64,000 bases of DNA. It comes from Gentiana macrophylla. Lineage: Eukaryota > Streptophyta > Magnoliopsida > Gentianales > Gentianaceae. The stretch spans positions 65,387,383 through 65,451,382 of the forward strand of contig CM047805.1 in the NCBI GenBank assembly GCA_026214975.1, read 5' to 3'. Of the stretch, positions 56,576 to 64,000 are shown piece by piece; position 1 is the stretch's first letter; each line of letters starts with the position of its first letter. The notes below the pieces were generated by a model, which saw only the letters and a list, made by a program, of their open reading frames with translations, was not told the DNA's origin and searched no databases. Made by a program: the position numbers and the translations under genes.

Positions 56576-59573
56576 ACATCGAATTTTGAAAACGTTGTTT
56601 TCAAATTGTAAGATTTAAGTATCGACTTAATTCTATCATTGCTTAAAGGTTAATTAAATAGTCAATGTTTTGAATACGATTCGAAAGGTTAAATAAACTA
56701 TTTAATAAACTTTAGATTTTCTTTATGAAAGGAAATCAAAGACATAGCTGTTGTGATCTTTCTTAAGTCTTATGAAGACTACACCAAGAAACATTTACAA
56801 GTGCTTGAAGGATTAAAATGAAAGTTAGGGCATGTGCTTAAATAGAGAACTTATTGAAGTTTATATTATAGGCAAGTAAGTTGAGATAAATCAATCTAAG
56901 TTCAAGTCAACTCTTAGATATATGATATCTTGCGAGTGTGATTAATTTAGAAAGATTAAATACAGATATGGAAGGTGAAGCAAACGTTGTAACACTTACC
57001 ATATTCGGATCTAGTAAAGCGATAAGGAGCTAAATAAATGTTATTATGTTCCGGTTCTTATGAAGAACATACTTTCAGTTATTTGTTAGGATTTAGTAGA
57101 CATATTCAATTGTAAAGAATAAATGTTAATCCGATAAAGTTGGAAGGTCACTGAATCTAACATACTAGATTGATGTCACTATATAGTTGATATACGTGAT
57201 GAGATCTCAACTAAATATTTGTATGGCTGTTATCCTTAATATTTGTGGTTGTTCTAGACATAGTCTCCCTGGAAGGAAAGCGTGTAACTAAACGTCATTC
57301 TGATGATGTTGAACCATATGATTATGAATCATGTGGGTAATACGTATCTTATCTAAAGATGACTAAAATACCCTTTTATGAAAAGGTTATAAAATCTAGA
57401 AAGTTGTCCAAAGCCTAAACATACCGATGTTTGTTGGCTTATGACAATTAATGCCACAAATAATTGTTTGTTAATCTCTATGACTATTTTTAGAAATAGT
57501 CAAGTGTACTCAGTGAAGTGCATAATTCGGAAAGCCCAAAATGTTCGAGCCAGTACGAATATGAGATTGATGAGCTACTTAGGAATTAATCTTCAATTGG
57601 ATTGAAGTAATTAATATCTGAAGGTTGTTTCAGAAGTCGTCTGAAAAGGAATAAGATTCTCCCTTGAAGGATACCATCTTTGGGATACGCAATTAGATTG
57701 TGTTCCCAAAATGGAAATAACACTTTATATGATAAAGGTGTGATGCAAGCCATGTGATGTATCCCTTACCCGTTTCGGGATAGTGCCCTTATACTTAACT
57801 TAGTTCCAAAGAATAAAGGTTGAATAAAATTCCATATTAGATGTGGAAGAGGATAATGTCAAATCTATCTTAACCAATGATTTGAAGTTGTCATAGGCAA
57901 AGTCAGAAAGGCTTGGAGCCTGGTACGACATATGCAACTTTGTGGAATATCTTAGCAAGTACGCTAGATATTATTTACATCGTCTCATGAGAGAAAATGT
58001 TTGTCTCCAAACATGCTATTTTCTAGAGGAAGTGTTACTTCCAAAAGAGACAGTGGGAGTAAATAAGATCTCAAAAGAGTTTGAGAACCACAAAGATATA
58101 TTCAACCATAGGAACGTGAGCGGACGCCACATAGCGATGAGGTGTAAAACACTGCTCAGTGCACACAAAAGTTCTGTAAGTTTGTGGATAACCTCAAGCC
58201 TGAAAAGGCTGTTGGTATGTTCATCTTGAAGAATGAATATCTCACGACTTATGATAGAATGTTTGAAAGGCAGGTTTGAGAGATATGGCCAGGAGCCATA
58301 AAATCTGAATTAGATTCCATTAGTGACAACCAGGTTGTGAACCTAGTCTGTCTTACCTAGAGGGAATGTCCCTGTAAGGCTGAGCCTAGTTCTATTCAGA
58401 TTATGCTTGTTGTAACTTGATATCATGGCTATATGATAGTGTTGAAGACGTTGGGCAGAAAGCTCGATGTTCATTGACGATAACATGATATATGAGCCCA
58501 CAAGATCCATTTATGGACTCAAACAAGTTTCTCTAGATGATTTCTTTGTTTGATAATCAAAGGAGTTTGATTTAGTCAAAAGAAGGATATGCCCAATGTG
58601 CAAGATGGATAGTGGGAGTGTGTTACGATTTTTGAGTAAGGTATTAGATATCTCTCTCGAGAATTGTCACCCCATGTCACAGTCAATTAATGTTTGGTAG
58701 TTCAAGGTCTCTACGAAAGCACTTGGATTAGCAGTTCTTATTTTAGAAATAAGAATCTATAGCGATAGATTTAACTTCTGTTAGATTATAAGTTTACCTA
58801 TATAGAAGTGGATGCTAAAAGGAGTTTAGCATAGAACACAACGGGGATACTGCTAGTCAGTGTTCGTAATATCTATCTATGTTAGGACGTTCGTCCTAAA
58901 GATAAGGTGAAAGATGCTGCTTATGGAAGGTTTCCTTTGCTACTGCGATAGGAACCATCATAAAGGTAATGCCAGATGTTCATAGTTCATGAACTGTCAT
59001 GAGCGAGTATGAAAGTAAATATGGTGAATGTCGAGAATATCCTTTAACAAGTTAAGGACGATTTCCTAGTTTATTGAAGCTTGGAAGCGAATAAATATAG
59101 TTATACGGATGTATATCCTGATTCTTACGAAGGCGAGTGGGAGCTACAGTCTGGGTTTGCAGTCACTTTGATTAAGTGATACAGTGAGCTGGAAATGTTC
59201 TAGCATATGGGTCACTGTAAACTCTACAACTTAGCCAAAACACAGTAGTGCCTTAGAGGCGCAGTGGGAGCAGTACATGGATCTTGAAGGTTCATTTCTG
59301 AAACTTGCACGGTTCTTCCACCTTTTCTATATAGTTGATATAGTAGGTGGATTCATTGCTTGAAGCAAGGACCAGGGTCTCGTCAGAGATTCGTGTGTGT
59401 GTTGAGGCGGTTCCTTTGACTTTGTCATTTGGAACATGATATGAAGATAGTATGAGTCCCCATGGATAGCGATCCGTTTATGGCTAGGGCTAGTTGCGAG
59501 TATTGCATGAGATTCTTGTGTTTCAAATTGGTCTTGTGTGTGCGAGTGATTGGTTTTAGGCCAAGTGGGAGAT
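56576..59573 (+). pseudogene. Element F internal region with decayed copia RT/RNase H remnants
   Basis: No long frame survives, but copia pol pieces are in order: GAIKSELDSISDNQVVNLV at about 58295-58350 (relatives: EAM.SEIDSM..NQVW.LV), RSIYGLKQVS at 58504-58533 (the YGLKQ motif of copia RT), and YTDVYPDSYEGEWELQSGFA at about 59100 (RNase H YTD.D). It ends with polypurine AAGTGGGAGA at 59563-59572. The first 75 bases match 63925-64000 at all but about one position. Stops and indels are dense; the enzymes are long dead although the flanking LTRs are similar. Confidence 0.6.
59563..59572 (+). other. Polypurine tract of element F
   Basis: AAGTGGGAGA immediately before the LTR, typical for SIRE-like copia elements (...AAGTGGGAGATTGTTG). 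Confidence 0.75.
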
Positions 59574-61552
59574 TGTTGAAATAGTGTCCTAAACCCAATC
59601 GGGTTGGACCGGATCCGACCGGGTCGGATCATTTCTACTATTTCTTTATGTTTATACATATATTAAATGGCTTTTCTGTTGTCATATATTTGTTCTTTTA
59701 AAGAACCAATTATGAATTTTTATATGATAACGTCCTTAGTATTAAACTGTGATAGAGAAACCATGATAGGCGATTATGGTTGATGAGATCTCTAATCACT
59801 TTTATAAGTTTGATACTTAAATGTCTCTAGGCTGATGTACTATTAAACAGGGCATTCATAGTATAAACAGACTAGCACGTATTGGATGTCTTCTGTCTTT
59901 AAGGGCGGGGATAGATCTCGTCTATCGAAGTGTAGAGACACTTGGACTGTACGTGGACGTGTATTAGAGAATGCGTACGTTAGACTGACCCACTTACACG
60001 GATAAGTGTCACACTATGTGACGGTTGTGTAATTATCCTTAAGACTAAAGTATTCATGGCATCATGGTGTGGATTGTCATGCTTTGACAATATTGAGGTT
60101 TCCCCTAGCCACGCGGCGATCATGCGGTAGTGATTGGGTATGATACTGAAGCATGCGGAGTATACATGATTGGTCGTCCGGGAATCGCGTATCCTATGAT
60201 TGGGATCGAATATCCGAAATGGCCTTCTTATAAGGAATGTCTTACTCTCGTGAATCTTTGCAAAGTGGGAGTAAATGAGTTACTTCGAGAGAGCATGATA
60301 TCCAGATTATAAGATACGGTCGTTGATGTTTTGACACTCGACTAACGACCGTATGGATATTATTACAAATGATAGGATTGTAAGTTGCACGGTAACTGTT
60401 TCACATGAAAGGTAGTAGTCATTGCATTTGACTCTTCCGATGATTGGGGGTCACGGTGTGTTGCTAGACGCTATCCCGTGATCGTTAGGCATGAAGGGCA
60501 TTTTCGTAATTTGCACTTTGTGTCTACGGCCAACATATTCGGAAGCCTATCGGGTCACACACATAAGAACATCTAGCCGGATTAAAATGTGGTTATAGAT
60601 GATAACCAAATAAGGAAATGTTTGTCTCGTACTATAAAGGTTATAGTGGTAAATTAATATGGTGGTATTTATTTATTATGAATAAATTAAATACAAGATA
60701 TTAATAGTATTATATTAATTAACGAATATTCCGGAAGCCAATTTGTTGGTCAAAGGGGCGCCACATTTAATGTGTATAAGATACACTTGGATTGTGCAAT
60801 TTAATTAATGGTGTTACCATATATTAATATAAGATATTAATATTATATATATTATACACACATGCGTGTGTGAAGTACATTTGAGATGTACATCTGCACT
60901 AATTTAGTGTGCACATATAATATATATAGATTTATATATATGTGATATATGCACATGTGTAAATTGATTTATGGTAATATAATAAAAGATAAATATTGTC
61001 AATATAAGATATTGACAATATCTTGGAAATATTCAATATAAGATATTGACAATATCCTAGATTTATTTAATATGAGATATTGTAATAAATGAGATAAATC
61101 AATCAATTATATTTTCCTTATTTTATTGGAAAAATGTTTTCTTCTCCTCCACTCTGCTAAGAGGCGCCACTTCCATTATAAATAGGTGGTGGGTGTCAAG
61201 CTCTTTTGTACATCACAATTGCAAGAGCTCATAGTTCTTGTGTAAAATAGAGAGCATCTTTTAGAGAGTTGGAGAGAGGGGAAAAAGACCGGTCTAGCAA
61301 CCGGAGTTTTCCAATAGCAATCCATGATGGGATTCCGGCGGGCGTTGCTCGTGTGGATGGCGGTAGAGGCCGAACACTGGGCGGCTCTGCATGCGAACTA
61401 CTCTACTTAGACGGTCAAAGCATCGATCTTTTAGATCAACCAAGGTAACCACCGTCTTTAGCTTATTTGTTTATTGCTTAAACGAAGTCGATCCTGGTTA
61501 AAAGGAAATAAAATTTTAAATTCCGCTGCGTTCCCGCGTAGATTTCCTAACA
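59574..61552 (+). repeat. Full LTR shared by two element F units (1979 bp)
   Basis: TGTTGAAATAG ... TTTCCTAACA. It has a polypurine tract on its left and a primer-binding site on its right, so it serves both as 3' LTR of the left unit and 5' LTR of the right one. TATA box TATAAATA at 61177-61184. A region of AATATAAGATATTGACAATATC-type repeats and inverted repeats spans 60990-61080. Confidence 0.88.
61177..61184 (+). promoter_or_regulatory. TATA box of the element F LTR
   Basis: TATAAATA, followed about 20-60 bp on by the presumed transcript start in CAAGCTCTTTTGTACATC. Confidence 0.5.
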
Positions 61553-61553
61553 G

Positions 61554-61565
61554 TGGTAGCAGAGC
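61554..61565 (+). other. Primer-binding site of element F (initiator-Met type)
   Basis: TGGTAGCAGAGC, one change from the copia consensus TGGTATCAGAGC complementary to initiator tRNA-Met; one base after the LTR. Confidence 0.8.
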
Positions 61566-64000
61566 GAGCTTCGAGCTTAAGCAATAAGCATGTTATATTA
61601 CGTAGTTAATTTTATCGTTTAAATCACGTAATTAAAAGATGAAAGATTTTTGATTTGCAAAATTGATACACGAAAAGAAAAAAAATGAGATCTGGTGGTG
61701 CTCGGCCGACTGGCGGCGGCACCACCCCACCGGCGGCGGTTGGTCGGCGACGGCGGCAGCAGGGCAACCTGCTGCCGGCTGTCGGTTGACCGGTCAATGC
61801 TGGCGGATCTCAAAATTTTTGTTTTGTGTATTTTGTGATTCAATATGGTTCATAGTTGTGATTGTTAATTTCCCTTTGTTTAGTTGTGTATGTGGCTAAC
61901 CAATGGTTCAAATAGTTTGGGCCATTGGGATGCCACATGGCATTAAAATAATAATGGCATTTCCAAACTTAATTTGGAATAGGCCTAGGCCCTTTCCAAA
62001 TATTTGATTTGGGAAAAGGCCTAGGCCTAGGCCACTTCCAAAATTTTGATTTTGGAAAGTGGCCAGGCCTAAACCAAAATTATTTGGCCTTTCCAAATAT
62101 TTGATTTGGAATAGGCCTAGGCCCTTTTCAAATATTTGATTTGTAAAAGGCCTAGGTCTAGGCCACTTCCAAAATTTTGATTTTGAAAAGTGGCCAGGCC
62201 TAAGCCAAATTTGGTTTAGGAAACCAAAGACATCCCTTTTGATTACGAATCAAAAGGAAAGAAACAAAAGAGAGATAATTTTAATTTTGATTTATTTTGG
62301 AATAGTTCTAATTTATTAAAATTAAAATTAAAATCGGTTTAAAATTAATCGTTAATTTTATTTCGATTAAAATCATTTAATTAATTAAATGTTAATTAGT
62401 TAATTGATTGGATAAAATTATTTAATAGATTAAATGTTAATTGAGTAATTAAGACGCAAGTAGTTAAGTTTTAATTTTATCTTTTTCATAAGATGTTATT
62501 GTATGAATTAGATATAGTAAATATAATGTGATTATATGGACCCCGATTGATCATGGACTCGACCGATAGGATAGATGTGAATGATTTAATTTTTCGGTTG
62601 GTTTTAAAATTGTCCTAGGCCGTTATGAAGAACGTGACCTAGTTTATTTTCTGCATTTATCCTATTCCCATTAGCTCCCCCCGTGTGCGGCGGGTGTATT
62701 TATTTTATTAGATAGAATTAAATGTAACAAGAATGGAGCAGAAGATGGAGACCAAGGAAAGAAGAATAAAGATCCCATTGGAGATGGCGCATTAAAGATC
62801 CTATTGGCGGTTGCAGCTACCCTTAGATTGTGACCCGCGGTTTCGTCAGTTTGTATTCGAAACCGCACCTATGAAAAGTCCATGATCATACCGGTTACTT
62901 TACGCACTTATTTATTTTGTGCTTGTATTTATTTTAAATGATAAGATAGATGCATGACTAGGCACGATCTAGATAAATGTGTAGGATGTATGTCTATAGA
63001 GATAGATATATTTGATGAGACTGCAATTAAAAATTAATTAAGTGAATTAATTTACATAAATACTTCCACAACAAAAATCAAGTCGAAATATTGTCTCCCA
63101 ATATTATAACGACGGTGAAGAGCCTGTGTTCGGATCCAACTGATCGACCACCGCCGGGAGTTGACCTACCACGGGTATATCGTCGTTATTGAGATATGAT
63201 CGTATGAGATCTCGTGAATATTGGGTTATGACTTGACTAGAGTCTTTCGGTGATTGGCCACCGTCAGGGCCGTCTGACTTTAGAGACAAGGGGTTGACTA
63301 ACATATAGTGATGTGTATCGCCAAAGAGTTGACTAGTCAACCACTGAGAATCACATAGAGATGTGAATGGTAAAGAGTTACCTACCTATCGAAATTATCT
63401 TGGTTGATCGACCACCGCCGGGAATCGAGGTAACTAGATGGGATCTTAGCCACTAAAGAATTTTGAAAAATTCTTGAAAGTCAATTGGAAGTAGTTGACT
63501 AGTGGGAGCAAAATCATAAACCAAAAGACCATTTTTGATTTTGCATGTATAAACAACAACACTCTTTTATTTTCATTTTTTATGTTGTAGTTTTAGCAGA
63601 CTTTATATTTATGTTTAATTCTCGATTAGTAAAACCCAATTACGACTGTTAATTTTGAGAAACGTTCTCAAATATGGTTAAGTAATTTTAATCCTTTTAA
63701 AATAAGCAATGATATGAGCAATCCCGTTATAGTAGTTAGAGACAAGGAGATTACATAATTGATGCAGTGCTCCGAGACTTTAATTATTAATGAAAGCGGA
63801 AGCTCATGATATGATTAAAACATTTGAAATAAGTTTCAATGAATTAATCATATATTGGATACGATCCAAGATGATCATTCAGTCATACGATGACAATTAA
63901 TTCAAACATTGAATAAGAATGACCACATCGAATTTTGAAAAGGTTGTTTTCAAATTGTAAGATTTAAGTATCGACTTAATTCTATCATTGCTTAAAGGTT
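61566..64000 (+). mobile_element. Element F, second unit: long leader without gag
   Basis: 2.4 kb downstream of the primer-binding site with no recognisable gag, unlike autonomous copia elements. It includes a GC-rich CGGCGGC stretch (61690-61800), a hairpin-rich duplication (61960-62215), AT-rich DNA (62270-62530) and repeated GATCGACCACCGCCGGGA (63142 and 63407 regions). From 63925 it matches the start of the left unit's internal region. It continues off the right edge. Short frames at 61663-61899, 61908-62096 and 63104-63340 have no support as genes. Confidence 0.65.
61960..62215 (+). repeat. Twofold ~120-bp repeat with nested hairpins in the F leader
   Basis: AAATATTTGATTTGGRAAAG and GGCCTAGGCC words recur. 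Each unit can fold as CCACTTCCAAAA/TTTTGGAAAGTGG around TTTTGAT. The duplicate copies differ by scattered substitutions. It could be an RNA packaging or dimer signal, but that is only a suggestion. Confidence 0.75.

Noticed and set aside
59327..59659. 110-codon minus frame crossing the F polypurine tract and LTR start
   Set aside because: It spans the internal-LTR junction and has no recognisable domain, so it is not a gene.
61663..61899. 78-codon frame in the GC-rich F leader
   Set aside because: Glycine/alanine translation of CGG-type repeats with an equally long antisense frame; no support.

Overview
The window looks like intergenic heterochromatin of a flowering plant, probably a eudicot. 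Nearly all of it is nested transposable elements. The evidence is LTRs with TG...CA ends and 5-bp target duplications, a primer-binding site complementary to the 3' end of plant tRNA-Asp, chromovirus-free Ty3/gypsy elements of Athila and Tat type, Ty1/copia remnants, hAT- and Harbinger-like MITEs, and an L1-like retroposon with a poly(A) tail. I could not identify the species. The only sequence resembling a host gene is a short cysteine-rich secreted-protein gene on the minus strand at 37.5-40.2 kb. Every long protein-coding stretch elsewhere is a broken retrotransposon polyprotein.

Layout. (1) 1-14742: a minus-strand array of a non-autonomous Athila-like element in which consecutive copies share LTRs (internal - LTR - internal - LTR - internal - LTR; period about 5.73 kb). 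It is inserted into the pol gene of element B. (2) 14743-17884: the 3' end of element B (plus strand): pol C-terminus, 3' UTR, polypurine tract and LTR. B is itself inserted in element G. (3) 17885-22062: the 5' part of element G (minus strand): a 489-bp LTR, a leader, and about 2.9 kb made of dozens of small hairpins with covarying stems, the most unusual structure in the window. (4) 22460-37439: a 15-bp direct repeat encloses an L1-like retroposon, a long-TIR DNA element and, inside that, the complete Athila-like element A (22550-34683, TSD tcctg). A's gag carries a 1478-bp solo LTR. A Harbinger-like MITE lies in one TIR arm. (5) 37440-40310: the candidate host gene, with fold-back and hAT MITEs in its intron. 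(6) 40358-41326: a 283-bp triplication and a hAT-like end. (7) 41325-52104: copia remnant D, whose primer-binding site is split by the complete Tat-type element C (41531-51752, TSD ggtac). C has gag-pol, dual RNase H, a 97-bp tandem repeat block, and a spliced antisense extra gene. (8) 52105-56180: copia element E, with a solo LTR in gag and element F in its integrase. (9) 56181-64000: copia-type element F, again with two units sharing an LTR (59574-61552), the first LTR being truncated.

Inferred insertion order: array into B into G; solo LTR into A into the TIR element; C into D, E into D, solo LTR and F into E. None of the polyproteins appears intact. Many lesions are in-frame stops or catalytic-residue changes that single C-to-T or G-to-A transitions explain, as expected for methylated, silenced DNA. 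All coordinates and motifs were read by eye. Family assignments rest on recognised domains, not database searches.
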